Of a stretch of DNA of 64,000 nucleotides, positions 9,644-18,559 are shown piece by piece. The stretch lies in NCBI RefSeq assembly GCF_005796225.1, contig NZ_VAHO01000004.1, positions 124,001 to 188,000 on the forward strand, in the 5' to 3' direction. The notes under the pieces were generated by a model. That model ran no database searches, was not told where the DNA came from, and was given only the letters and a program-made list of their open reading frames with translations. Every line of letters starts with the position of its first letter. The first letter of the stretch is position 1. Both the position numbers and the translations under genes were made by a program. Origin of the DNA: Pseudarthrobacter sp. NamE5 (GTDB taxonomy: Bacteria; Actinomycetota; Actinomycetes; Actinomycetales; Micrococcaceae).

Positions 9644-11005
9644 GTGAGAAGAAAACCGATTGAACTGGCAGCCGTTGCAACCGCGGCAGTCCCCGGACTG
9701 ACCCCAACGGCCGTTAGCTCTGCCCCGGACGACCCCGCGGACTTCGACTCTGCACTGCTCCTGGACTCGGAGGGCAAGCGCTGGCGGGTGAGGTCGCCGC
9801 GGCATGCCGAGGCCAGTGCCCGGCTGGAAACGGAATACCTGGTTCTGCGGGCCTTCTCCCCGGCCATCCGCGCGGAACTGCCCTTCCTCATGCCCACGGT
9901 GGCCGGCAGCGTGCGGCTGGGGACCTTGAGCACCTTCGTGTACTCCCACCTTGCCGGGAGCACCCGCAGCGTGGAAGAACTCACCGCGGGCCCGGCCGCG
10001 CTGGCCCGGGAAATCGGCGTCGCACTGGCAGCGATCCATGACCTGCCCCGGGAACTGGTCAGCAACGCCGACCTGCCCAGCTACACCCCGAACGAATTCC
10101 GGCAGCGCAGGCTGAATGAACTGGACCAGGCCGCCACCACCGGAAAAATCCCTCCCGCACTGCTGCTTCGGTGGGAACATGCGCTGGAGGATGTCTCCTT
10201 GTGGCGCTTCAACCCCTGTGTGGTGCACGGGGACCTGCACGAGGACAACCTCCTGGTGGAGGGCCACCGGGTCACTGCGGTGACGGGTTGGACCGACCTT
10301 AGGATCGGTGACCCTGCGGACGATTTTGCCTGGCTTGTCGCTTCAAACGAGCAGGACTTCGTGGACGCCGTCGTGGATGCCTACACCTCCGGCCGCCGCG
10401 ACACTCCCGACAAGCACCTTCTGCGGCGGGCAGCACTGTCAGCTGAGTTCGCCCTGGCGCAGTACCTCGTGAAAGGAATAGCCGCCGGCGATGCCTCCAT
10501 GGTTGCCGAGGCTGAAGAAATGCTGACTACCTTGGCGGGCGACATCGAGGAGCACGGCGGGCAACCGATCAGCGTGGAACCCCTGCCCACCACGGCGGCT
10601 GCTGCCGCAGCTGTCACGCCGGTCCATGCGGCGCCGGCAGTGCCTGCAAGCGCCGCGCCCGACAGCGTCCCGGGCATGCGCGCTGCCGACGAAGCGATGC
10701 CGGCTTCGGTGCCGGCCGTGACCGTCCTTCACGTCCCGGCCCAGCCCGCAGTACACGTAACGCCCATTCCGGTGACCCCGAGTCCCGCGGCACCGGGTGC
10801 CGGACAAGTGGCGCCCGTACGGAATGCCGGCGAAGGGTCCGACGGCAACGACGGCAACGACGGCAACGACGAGAAGGGCGGCGCGGCCGGCAGCAACGCC
10901 GGTGGTACCAACTCCGGCACGAAGACCGACGTTGCCGCCTCCCCCGGGGGCTCGGATGATACTTCCACTGCCGTCCTGACGATCGTCGACTCGAAGAAGA
11001 CCTGA
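9644..11005 (+). CDS. Phosphotransferase-fold (APH family) protein, possibly a pseudokinase
   Basis: The protein has 453 residues. Residues 1-310 have the aminoglycoside/macrolide phosphotransferase fold: the catalytic loop is HGDLHEDN (residues 195-202, Asp197 and Asn202 present). In the next motif the family has Asp-Trp (often IDW) binding the second metal; here the sequence is TGWTD, with Gly215 in place of that Asp. GDP at 222-224 is conserved. Residues 320-453 are a disordered Ala/Pro tail with three DGN repeats. Enzymatic activity is therefore uncertain and no substrate can be named. It stands alone between divergent nudC and convergent adnB. A role in antibiotic resistance is not supported by context. 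Confidence 0.75.
   Translation: MRRKPIELAAVATAAVPGLTPTAVSSAPDDPADFDSALLLDSEGKRWRVRSPRHAEASARLETEYLVLRAFSPAIRAELPFLMPTVAGSVRLGTLSTFVYSHLAGSTRSVEELTAGPAALAREIGVALAAIHDLPRELVSNADLPSYTPNEFRQRRLNELDQAATTGKIPPALLLRWEHALEDVSLWRFNPCVVHGDLHEDNLLVEGHRVTAVTGWTDLRIGDPADDFAWLVASNEQDFVDAVVDAYTSGRRDTPDKHLLRRAALSAEFALAQYLVKGIAAGDASMVAEAEEMLTTLAGDIEEHGGQPISVEPLPTTAAAAAAVTPVHAAPAVPASAAPDSVPGMRAADEAMPASVPAVTVLHVPAQPAVHVTPIPVTPSPAAPGAGQVAPVRNAGEGSDGNDGNDGNDEKGGAAGSNAGGTNSGTKTDVAASPGGSDDTSTAVLTIVDSKKT
10841..10867 (+). repeat. Three tandem 9-bp repeats (GACGGCAAC) in coding sequence
   Basis: Three perfect copies of GACGGCAAC encode (Asp-Gly-Asn)3 in the disordered tail of the phosphotransferase-like protein. Copy number probably varies between strains. 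Confidence 0.85.
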
Positions 11006-11028
11006 CTAAGTCAGCATGAAGTACCGGT

Positions 11029-14000
11029 TCAGGGCCCCGTGAGGGCAGCCGCGACGATCTCCTCCAGTTCAGCGGCAGTGCCCAAATCGTGGGGCCGCAC
11101 GACGTCGTTGTCAGCAACGTAGAAGAAGGCCGCCCGAACCTCTTCCAGCGGCACGCCCTTCAGCCGTGACCACGCCAAGCGGTACACGGCAAGCTGCACC
11201 GCCCTAGTTTTGAGCCGGGCACCGGACGGGCGCCTTCCAGTCTTCCAGTCCACCAGGTCCCAGCGGCCGTCGGCGTCCTGGAAAACGGCATCAATCCTTC
11301 CGCGGACCACAACGTCTCCCACCCGCGTCTCCACGGGCACCTCGACAAAGGCAGGCGAGCGGTCTGCCCAGGGGGACGAACGGAAGGTGGCAACCATGGC
11401 GTCCAGATCGTATGCCGCATCGATGTGGTCGTCCGAGCCCGGCGCCTCATCGAGGTCGAGCATGCCGGCTTTACCAAAGTACTCTTCCACCCATGCGTGG
11501 AAGGCCGTCCCCTTCCGGGCAGACATGCCAGGTTCCCGCGGCACCGGCCTGCGGAGCCGGGCCAGCACCGCCGACGCGTTCTCGTCCAGGTCCACCAGGG
11601 TGGAAGCGGAGATGTGAGTGGGAAGGTGGACGTCCTGGCCGGCCGACCTCCTGGCCCGGCGTTCCAGCAGCAGCGCTGCTTCCCGCGCCCAGCCGGCAGC
11701 CGGCCCCGGGAGATCGGGGGTCGGGACAGGCGCCGTTCCTCCGGCAGTTCCGGCGCCGGGCAGGGCCGCAGGCAGCCCCTGTCCGTCAGCCTTTATTGCC
11801 TGGAGTACCCGCGCAGCGGCCAATTCCATGGCAACGCGACGGCCACCTGCCAGGCGCAGACGCTCCCCCGTACGGGGATTCACTGGCCCCTCCAAGGGGT
11901 CGTAAGGCCACCCCGCCGCCTCCACGTCCAGTGTCAGCGGGCTTGTCTCAGGCAGCGAGGACTCCTCCATGGACAACAGATGAATTACCGCGGATGCTTT
12001 TGAGAGTTCACTGGCCTTTGTTGCCAGCGGCTCCAGCTCAGCAAGGAAGGGGGACATGTCCGCCCGCCCTGACCTGGATCCCACCCAGGCAGCACTTGAG
12101 GCCCACAGCACGTGCTTTGCCCTGGTGTAGGCAACGTAGGCCAGCCGCCGTTCCTCCGACTCCGCATGCGCCTGGACAGCGGCCTTGAAATCCTTTTCCG
12201 CATCGAGCCAGCCTTTCTGGTCAGGCTGGTCGAGGTCCCACTGTGGCAGGTCGGCACGGTCACCGCGCAGCGGCCAGGGCAAGGCGGCGGCACCGCTGCT
12301 CCAGCGCGAATCACGGTCACTGGGAAAATCCTTGGCATTCAGCCCGGGCACAAAAACCACATCCCACTCCAGGCCCTTGGAGGCATGGACGGTAAGGAGC
12401 TGCACGGCTTCACGGTTGACGTCGCTCGGTGGCGCTTCCAATCCGTTCTCTTCGGCAGCCGCGGCTTCGAGCCACGACAGGAAGGCAAGGATGTCCACGC
12501 GCTGGGATGTCCGCAGGAACCCGGCGGCCGCGTCCTGGAAAGCATCAAGGTTGCGCCGTGCCTGATGGATGCTGATACCGGGCCTGGCGGCTACCTCGAT
12601 GTCGAGCAGCATGGCCCGCTCCACTTCGCCGAGCAGCGTGGTGAGGTCGTCGCCCAAGTAGCCCCGCAGCTGGCGCAGCTCCGCCGCGAGCCGGATCAGC
12701 CGTTCCCGCGCCATGGGCGTCAGGGACCTGCCGTTGGAGGAGGTCCAGTCTTCCCGCGGCAGCCAATCCAACGCCTCCACCAGGCTGGCGCCGTCAGTAA
12801 GATCACCTTCCAGCACGGCCGGCTCCATGTCGGAAGGCTGGTTGTCATCGGGTGCCGCCTGGCCGCGCCGCCGCGCCAGCTGGCTGGACCAGTCACGCAG
12901 TGCCATGAGGTCGGCCGGGCCTATGCGCCAGCGCGCCCCCGCCAACAGGCGCATCAAGGCGTCTGAACGGCCGGGGTCTGCGAGGACCCGGAGTGTTGCC
13001 ACAAGGTCCATGATTTCCGGCGTATCAAGAAGTCCCCCGAGACCGACGATCTCGTAGGCAATCCCGCGGGCCTCCAGTTGGCGCCGAATAGGCTCCATCT
13101 GCGCCCGCCGTCTGCAAAGGACAGCAATTGCCGGCGGAACAGGTGAACCGTCGGGCTTCAGGTCGAAGTCCGTCACCCGGTACTTCAGGACGTCGTCTGC
13201 GAGCGCGGCGGCTTCCTCAGCATCGCTGTTGAACCGCCCCAGCACCACCGCTCCCGCCACGGCATGCGGGCTCGGCTGCAGTGGCGGCACGTCAGGTACT
13301 GCCTGCCCTCCCCCGCCGGCCGGTCCGCGCTGGGCCGCTGCCCGCGCCAGCGTTTCGGACATTACATTGGCAGCGGCAAGGATGGACCGGCCGTTCCGCC
13401 ATGCAGTTGTGAGGTACGACGTGGGCGCAGGGGACCAGCTTCCAGCGGCCCCTTCCCTGCCGTCCCCGGCTGTTGAAGCCTCTGCTGTCCCATTCCCTGA
13501 TATCCCGTTCCACACGGGGAACTCACGCACGAAATGGAAGAGCTGCCCTGCCGATGCGCCCCGGAAACCGTAAATCGACTGATTGGGGTCACCCACTGCG
13601 GTTACGGCGTGGCCGCCGCCGAAGAGCCGCGAAAACAGGACCAGCTGGGCGTGGGATGTGTCTTGGAATTCGTCCAGCAGTACCACCTTGTAGCGCTGCC
13701 GCTCCATCTGGGCAGCCAAGGGAACGTCCTGCGCCACACGGGCGGCAAGGGCCACGAGGTCACCAAAGTCCAGGGCACCACGCGCCCGTTTGGCGGCGGC
13801 GTACCGGCCAACCATGTCAGCCACACTGGCCCTGGTCCTGAGCATTCCAGCGAGCTCGGCCGCCGCCTGTGGAGGATTCTTTTTCTTGGCTGCAAGGTAA
13901 GGGACGGATTCGAAGTCGGAAAGCCGCGCCATCAACCAGGCTTCGACGTCCTCAGGTTCCTGAAGGTGCTCAGCACATTCTCCGGCAAGCTGGATGACTG

Positions 14001-14706
14001 CCTTGACCAAAGTGGACTTGGCTGCACGGAAGTGCCCGTACTCGCCGTCATAGGCCTCGACAACCTCGCTGGCCAACTGCCACGCCTGGGCGCCGCCGAG
14101 CAGGACTACATCCCGCTCCACTCCAAGGCGCAGCCCGTAGTCTGACACGATGCCGCTCGCAAACGAGTGGTAGGTGGACACTTTCGGTTCCAGGGCGTCA
14201 CCGTTGACAACTCCCTCCGGAAACAGCTTGTGCCCGCTGTCCGGCCCCCTCCCGTCCCGCGCGGCCAGTTGCTGGAGGGCAGCCAGCTTTGCCCGGATCC
14301 GGGAGGCCAGTTCGCCGGCAGCCTTCCTGGTGAAGGTCACACCCAGCACTTCTTCCGGCCTGACCCAGCCGTTGGCCACCAGCCAGACCACGCGGTCAGC
14401 CATGGTGGCCGTCTTGCCGGACCCTGCCCCTGCGATGACCAGCCGCGGCGTCAACGGGGACGAAATAATCTCCGATTGCTCCGGTGTTGGCACATTCTTC
14501 TCGCCAAGGAGGACAGAAAGCTCCTCCGGGCTGAACCACGGTTCCGGCGGGGCATCCGCCCCACCGGAGCCCGGAGCGGACAAGATCTGGCCGGAAGGGA
14601 GCACAGCAGCAGAGCCGGCGGCGGCAGGGACTCCCGCGGAACGGCGCGCCGCGGAAGAGGACTTTACGGTGAAGGCATCCTCCGGATTCCGCACGTCCTG
14701 CCTCAT
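11029..14706 (-). CDS. adnB: ATP-dependent helicase-nuclease subunit AdnB
   Basis: The protein has 1225 residues from ATG at 14706. The motor includes GAGSGKT (Walker A), LLDEFQDTS (motif II), GDPNQSIYGFRGA (motif III), LLTVHASKGLEWD (motif V) and AYTRAK (motif VI). A C-terminal RecB-type nuclease domain follows: GTAFHAWVE, then RGRIDAVF with the PD-(D/E)XK core LVDWKTG, then AVQLAVYR. Motor plus nuclease in one chain, paired with a second such protein, is the actinobacterial AdnAB machine, which resects double-strand breaks. The ATG overlaps the adnA TGA (ATGA), which fixes this start and implies 1:1 coupled synthesis. Confidence 0.93.
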   Translation of the reverse strand: MRQDVRNPEDAFTVKSSSAARRSAGVPAAAGSAAVLPSGQILSAPGSGGADAPPEPWFSPEELSVLLGEKNVPTPEQSEIISSPLTPRLVIAGAGSGKTATMADRVVWLVANGWVRPEEVLGVTFTRKAAGELASRIRAKLAALQQLAARDGRGPDSGHKLFPEGVVNGDALEPKVSTYHSFASGIVSDYGLRLGVERDVVLLGGAQAWQLASEVVEAYDGEYGHFRAAKSTLVKAVIQLAGECAEHLQEPEDVEAWLMARLSDFESVPYLAAKKKNPPQAAAELAGMLRTRASVADMVGRYAAAKRARGALDFGDLVALAARVAQDVPLAAQMERQRYKVVLLDEFQDTSHAQLVLFSRLFGGGHAVTAVGDPNQSIYGFRGASAGQLFHFVREFPVWNGISGNGTAEASTAGDGREGAAGSWSPAPTSYLTTAWRNGRSILAAANVMSETLARAAAQRGPAGGGGQAVPDVPPLQPSPHAVAGAVVLGRFNSDAEEAAALADDVLKYRVTDFDLKPDGSPVPPAIAVLCRRRAQMEPIRRQLEARGIAYEIVGLGGLLDTPEIMDLVATLRVLADPGRSDALMRLLAGARWRIGPADLMALRDWSSQLARRRGQAAPDDNQPSDMEPAVLEGDLTDGASLVEALDWLPREDWTSSNGRSLTPMARERLIRLAAELRQLRGYLGDDLTTLLGEVERAMLLDIEVAARPGISIHQARRNLDAFQDAAAGFLRTSQRVDILAFLSWLEAAAAEENGLEAPPSDVNREAVQLLTVHASKGLEWDVVFVPGLNAKDFPSDRDSRWSSGAAALPWPLRGDRADLPQWDLDQPDQKGWLDAEKDFKAAVQAHAESEERRLAYVAYTRAKHVLWASSAAWVGSRSGRADMSPFLAELEPLATKASELSKASAVIHLLSMEESSLPETSPLTLDVEAAGWPYDPLEGPVNPRTGERLRLAGGRRVAMELAAARVLQAIKADGQGLPAALPGAGTAGGTAPVPTPDLPGPAAGWAREAALLLERRARRSAGQDVHLPTHISASTLVDLDENASAVLARLRRPVPREPGMSARKGTAFHAWVEEYFGKAGMLDLDEAPGSDDHIDAAYDLDAMVATFRSSPWADRSPAFVEVPVETRVGDVVVRGRIDAVFQDADGRWDLVDWKTGRRPSGARLKTRAVQLAVYRLAWSRLKGVPLEEVRAAFFYVADNDVVRPHDLGTAAELEEIVAAALTGP

Positions 14707-17700
14707 TCGGTCACCTGCCTTCCGCGCACGCACAACGGGCATACCTCGGGCAACCGGCAGCCGCGGCCGCCGTGGCTGCCTTTTGCGGGATCATGCCGCG
14801 CTTCAAACGAACTGCCTGCCATCAGGGCGGCAGCTTCCGTCACCATGTCCATGGCCCAGTTCTCCTGCGGGTCGATAGGGTCCTGCTGCTGGATTGAGGG
14901 GTTCTTGGCCCCGGTTCCGAGTTGGGCCAGTACAGCCCCGCCGGGAAGCGGGTCACCCGGGCTGCCCTGAGCGTCCGTGAAGCCCCCCGCCAGTACCGCA
15001 GCCTGGTACGCGCCCAATTGGGGATGCCGTGACAATTCCCCCTTGCCCGGTTGGCGCTTCCCTGTCTTCAGGTCCACGATGACCAGCCTTCCTTCGCGGT
15101 CGATTTCCAGGCGGTCCACCTGGCCCCGCAGCACCGCTTCCCGCTCGGCAGCATCATCAACCGGAACCTTTCCCAGTGCCACTTCGAAGTCCTGTTCCAC
15201 GCCCAGCAGGCTTCGGCCCTCGCTCCGCATGAGCACCACGTACTGGGCCAGCTTGCGCACCATGGACTCCGCGCGCTGGAAATCCAACCGGCCCTCCCAG
15301 TTGTCCTTCATTCCCAGCGCAGGCCAGCGCCGGACCAGCTCCTCCACGTACTCGGCCCCGGAAGCGTCAGGCATCTCCTGGGCGATGGCGTGCACCAGGG
15401 TTCCAAGGCTTCGCGCGAAATCCGTTGCTGCTTCGCCTCCGGCGGCCTGGATAAACCAGTCGAGTGGAGACTTCTGTACCGTTTCCACCTTCGAAGGCGA
15501 AACGAACACTGTCCCACCCGGCGGAACCACTGCTGCCTCTGTCGTCAGGGGCAGCAGCCCCCACCAGCTCTGCGGATGGGCCCCCGGCACGGGTGGCTCA
15601 GCCCTTGCCAGGAATGCCAGGACCCTGGCAGCTTCCCCGGCCTGCGCCGCATCCCTTCCTTCCAGCTGCGCGTGCTGTCGAAGCTCGGCAACAAGGGCCC
15701 GCAGGGTCATGGGCCGCTCCACGGCGGTGAAGGCCCTGGCTTCCTGTCCCGGCTCCAGCGGTGCAACGTAGTCGAGGAAGGAGGAGGGCTGGTCGTCCTC
15801 AGACGAAACCGCAGTGCAGACAAGCAGTTCCCGCGCCCTGGACACTGCGGTGGAAAAGCTGCGGAGTTCGTCGTAACGGATATCACGCAGCCTGCTCAGC
15901 GGGTCCCGCTGCAGGGCATACTCCGCTCCGTGCTCCACGGCATCGCTGTACAGGGTGCTTCCCAGGAGTTCACCGCGCAGCCTGGTATTGGGCCAGACAC
16001 CTTCCTGCAGCCCTGCCACGATGACCACCGGCCACTCCCGGCCTGCTGCGCTGGCGGGAGTCAAAAGCTCCACGGCGTCGTCCACCTGTGCCCGGGCCGC
16101 AAGCGTGTCCATTGGAAGCTCCTGGTTCAGGAGATATTCGAGGAACTGCTCGGGTCCGGCGCCGGGCATTTGGTCCACGTAGCGCTCAGCGGTGTGGAAG
16201 AGGGCCATCATGGCGTCCAGGTCACGGTCCGCCCGCGCTCCGTGCGGACCGCCGGAAAGCGCTGTTTCGGTCCAGGCACCTGCCAGTCCGGTGGAGTGCC
16301 AGAGTGCCCAGAGGACCGATTCAGCGTTTGCGCCAGGTTCCGCAGCAGCGCGCCTGCCGGCCTGGATCATCCTCGCCGCGCGGCGCGCCGCCCTGCCCTC
16401 GATTCCAAGGGTGGAAAGGGCACCGGGTTCCAGCAGCGCTTCCACCAGCAGCGCGTCACTGGTCCGGCCGCCGCCGCCCTGGATCTCTTCCTTCCGCAGT
16501 GATTGCCGGAGGCGGCGGAGCTCGATTGAGGTGGCACCGCCGATCCGGGAGGTCAGAAGCGATACCGCGGCCTCAGGAGTCAGCAGGTCCGGATCCAGGG
16601 CGATGGCGAAGGCGTCAAGCAGCGGCCGGACCGCCACCTCATCCCGGACGGCGGATTCGGCTACAGGTACCCGGACTGCGATTCCCTGCCCCGAAAGGTA
16701 ACGCTGGAACTCGCTCACCTGGGCACCGTTGCGCACAATGACGGCGAGGTCCGCCAGGTCGCGGCCGTGATTGATGTGCTGGTCCAGGATGCGCTGGGCA
16801 ACGTACCGCAATTCGTGCACAGCGGAAGGAACCAAGTGTGCCTCAACTGCCCCCTGCTGCCGGCCGTTGTGGACCTCTCCCCCCGGAAGCTGTTGGCAGG
16901 GAAGCTGCTCCAGGCGCCTGGCCAGCTGCCCGCCGGCACGCTGTGATATGCGGTCGGCAACTCCAAGCCAGGCCCGGGCAACCGCCGGAGCGTGCCGGTG
17001 GGCGTACTGCAGCGGGCGTTCCAGTACAGGGGACTGCGGCGACAGCAGCTGGGGCAACTCAGCCACCAGATCGGGCCTTGCCCCGCGGAAGCCCTGGACA
17101 ACAGTGTCCGGGGAAAAAGCAACGAAGCAGTCCTTTCCGGCTGCGATGTCAGCGAGCAGTTCAAAAATCGCAGGGTTGGCTTCCTGAACGTCGTCCACCA
17201 GGATTACCTGCAGCCGGTCCCGTTCCGCGGCCAGGAAAGCGGGAGACTCCTGGAAAATCTGCCGGGCGGCTGTGATGATTCCGGCAGGGTCAAAAGCCTC
17301 GGGCATCCGCAGGTCCAGAACATCCCGGTACTCCGCGTAGAGGGCGGCAGCAGCAATCCAGTCAGGCCGGCCGCATTCCCGGCCGAGCCGCACGAGGTCG
17401 CCCGGGGTGCGGCCTGATTCGATGATGCGGTCGAACAGCTGGCGGACTTCCTGGCGGAAACCCCGGGTTTCCAGTGCTCCTTCAAGGTCGGCGGGCCAAG
17501 GCAGCTCCAGTCCGGGAAGGCGGTGCCCCTCGAGGAGTTCCCTGATGATAAGGTCCTGCTCAGGACCCGAGAGGAGCCGCGGGGGCCGGGCCAGGGGAAG
17601 GATGCCTTCCGCCTTGGCGCGCCGGATCAGGTCAAAGGCGTAGGACGCCCAGGTCCGTGCGGGCGTGGTGCTCAGGCTCCTGTCCAGCCTGGCCGTAAAA

Positions 17701-18083
17701 CGGTCACGCAAGGCGTCCGCCGCCAGCCGGCTCGGGGCCAGGATAAGCACCTTTTCCGGATCCACGGCGTCCCGTACGACCCGTTGGACTGCCGCCTCCA
17801 CGAGGACGGTGCTCTTCCCCGTACCGGGAGCCCCAGGCAGCAGCACCGGGCCGCTTCCTTGGATGACGTCAACCGCGGACTGCTGGTCAGGCGAAAGCTG
17901 CGGCTGTACGGCATGCACCTGGCGCGGGGGCAGCAATCGAAGCCCGGCGGCGAAATGCCCGGCAGGATGGGCTGCAGGACCTTCTTCTGCACCAGCGCCT
18001 GTGCAGCCGGCAGTGACCGGGACTGCCAAGGGGCCGTCCCAGGATTCGTCACGAGGGCCGGTAAAGGGCATTGTTACTGTCAC
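14703..18083 (-). CDS. adnA: ATP-dependent helicase-nuclease subunit AdnA
   Basis: The protein has 1126 residues from GTG at 18083, which overlaps the atl stop codon (GTGA). GAPGTGKST (residues 84-92) is an intact Walker A, and VDDVQEANP is a diverged motif II. The C-terminal nuclease domain begins at SPSKVETVQKSPLDWF and contains RGQVDRLEID, IVDLKTGK and the QxxxY-like PQLGAYQ. Three cysteines close the protein (Cys1109, Cys1115, Cys1118), as in the iron-sulfur nuclease domains of AddB and Cas4. The upstream cysteine expected near the domain entrance (often CPLRW) is Ser here. AdnA forms the heterodimer with AdnB for end resection. An ATG at 18071 is an alternative start. Confidence 0.92.
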   Translation of the reverse strand: MTVTMPFTGPRDESWDGPLAVPVTAGCTGAGAEEGPAAHPAGHFAAGLRLLPPRQVHAVQPQLSPDQQSAVDVIQGSGPVLLPGAPGTGKSTVLVEAAVQRVVRDAVDPEKVLILAPSRLAADALRDRFTARLDRSLSTTPARTWASYAFDLIRRAKAEGILPLARPPRLLSGPEQDLIIRELLEGHRLPGLELPWPADLEGALETRGFRQEVRQLFDRIIESGRTPGDLVRLGRECGRPDWIAAAALYAEYRDVLDLRMPEAFDPAGIITAARQIFQESPAFLAAERDRLQVILVDDVQEANPAIFELLADIAAGKDCFVAFSPDTVVQGFRGARPDLVAELPQLLSPQSPVLERPLQYAHRHAPAVARAWLGVADRISQRAGGQLARRLEQLPCQQLPGGEVHNGRQQGAVEAHLVPSAVHELRYVAQRILDQHINHGRDLADLAVIVRNGAQVSEFQRYLSGQGIAVRVPVAESAVRDEVAVRPLLDAFAIALDPDLLTPEAAVSLLTSRIGGATSIELRRLRQSLRKEEIQGGGGRTSDALLVEALLEPGALSTLGIEGRAARRAARMIQAGRRAAAEPGANAESVLWALWHSTGLAGAWTETALSGGPHGARADRDLDAMMALFHTAERYVDQMPGAGPEQFLEYLLNQELPMDTLAARAQVDDAVELLTPASAAGREWPVVIVAGLQEGVWPNTRLRGELLGSTLYSDAVEHGAEYALQRDPLSRLRDIRYDELRSFSTAVSRARELLVCTAVSSEDDQPSSFLDYVAPLEPGQEARAFTAVERPMTLRALVAELRQHAQLEGRDAAQAGEAARVLAFLARAEPPVPGAHPQSWWGLLPLTTEAAVVPPGGTVFVSPSKVETVQKSPLDWFIQAAGGEAATDFARSLGTLVHAIAQEMPDASGAEYVEELVRRWPALGMKDNWEGRLDFQRAESMVRKLAQYVVLMRSEGRSLLGVEQDFEVALGKVPVDDAAEREAVLRGQVDRLEIDREGRLVIVDLKTGKRQPGKGELSRHPQLGAYQAAVLAGGFTDAQGSPGDPLPGGAVLAQLGTGAKNPSIQQQDPIDPQENWAMDMVTEAAALMAGSSFEARHDPAKGSHGGRGCRLPEVCPLCVRGRQVTE

Positions 18084-18496
18084 AGGGATATTCCACCATC
18101 GGGCACTGACAATCCGTGCAGCCGCCGCTCCAGCGTACCGGCAACGTCGTCGATCCTGTCCAGGTCGGCCTCTGTTGGTGCCCAGCGGGCAGTCGAAAGA
18201 TCAACCCACCAGTGCCCTTCACCTGTCCGTTCGTCGTCGGCGTAGTCTCCCCGAAGGGGTGTTCCTTCGGCAAGGTAATGCCGGAGAGCTTCAACGTCAT
18301 GTCCCTCAGGCGGATGCCCGCTCGCTTTGAGAATCCGCCACCACGGGACGCCGCTCCCATAATGGCTCATCACTGCCCCAACCTGCCGGGGACCGCCTGA
18401 GCCCAGCAACTCAGCGACGTCCCCGTATGACACAGCGGACCCGGCGGGAACCATCCTGACGATCGCCAGCACCGCCTCCACGTAGTCCATCCGCAT
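18080..18496 (-). CDS. Alkyltransferase-like DNA base-flipping protein (ATL)
   Basis: The protein has 138 residues and matches the C-terminal DNA-binding domain of O6-alkylguanine-DNA alkyltransferase. The active-site PCHR is replaced by PWWR (Pro51-Arg54), so it cannot accept an alkyl group. ATL proteins bind O6-alkylguanine, flip it and hand the lesion to nucleotide excision repair. Arg37 in the PRQVG helix is the likely finger residue. The tail beyond residue 100 is longer than in the roughly 100-residue E. coli homologue. The start at 18496 is chosen because a TACATT hexamer sits 6 nt upstream; 18490 is possible. Its stop overlaps the adnA start, tying it to double-strand break repair genes. 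Confidence 0.88.
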   Translation of the reverse strand: MRMDYVEAVLAIVRMVPAGSAVSYGDVAELLGSGGPRQVGAVMSHYGSGVPWWRILKASGHPPEGHDVEALRHYLAEGTPLRGDYADDERTGEGHWWVDLSTARWAPTEADLDRIDDVAGTLERRLHGLSVPDGGISL

Positions 18497-18502
18497 TGAT
18501 CC

Positions 18503-18508
18503 AATGTA
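18503..18508 (-). promoter_or_regulatory. Putative leaderless promoter -10 for the atl-adnA-adnB operon
   Basis: TACATT on the minus strand lies 6 nt before the ATG at 18496, and no ribosome binding site is visible. Confidence 0.35.
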
Positions 18509-18547
18509 GCCGCAGTGGCGCTCCCCGGAATTGTCGGTGGTGCCCTT

Positions 18548-18553
18548 TAGCGT
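18548..18553 (+). promoter_or_regulatory. Putative leaderless promoter -10 for the DEDDh exonuclease
   Basis: TAGCGT lies 6 nt before the ATG at 18560. The gap TGAGGC contains only a weak purine run too close to act as a normal ribosome binding site. Confidence 0.3.
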
Positions 18554-18559
18554 TGAGGC

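Noticed and set aside
9644-11005. Macrolide or aminoglycoside resistance kinase
   Set aside because: The fold fits, but a metal-binding Asp is replaced by Gly and the context is DNA repair, so calling resistance is not justified.
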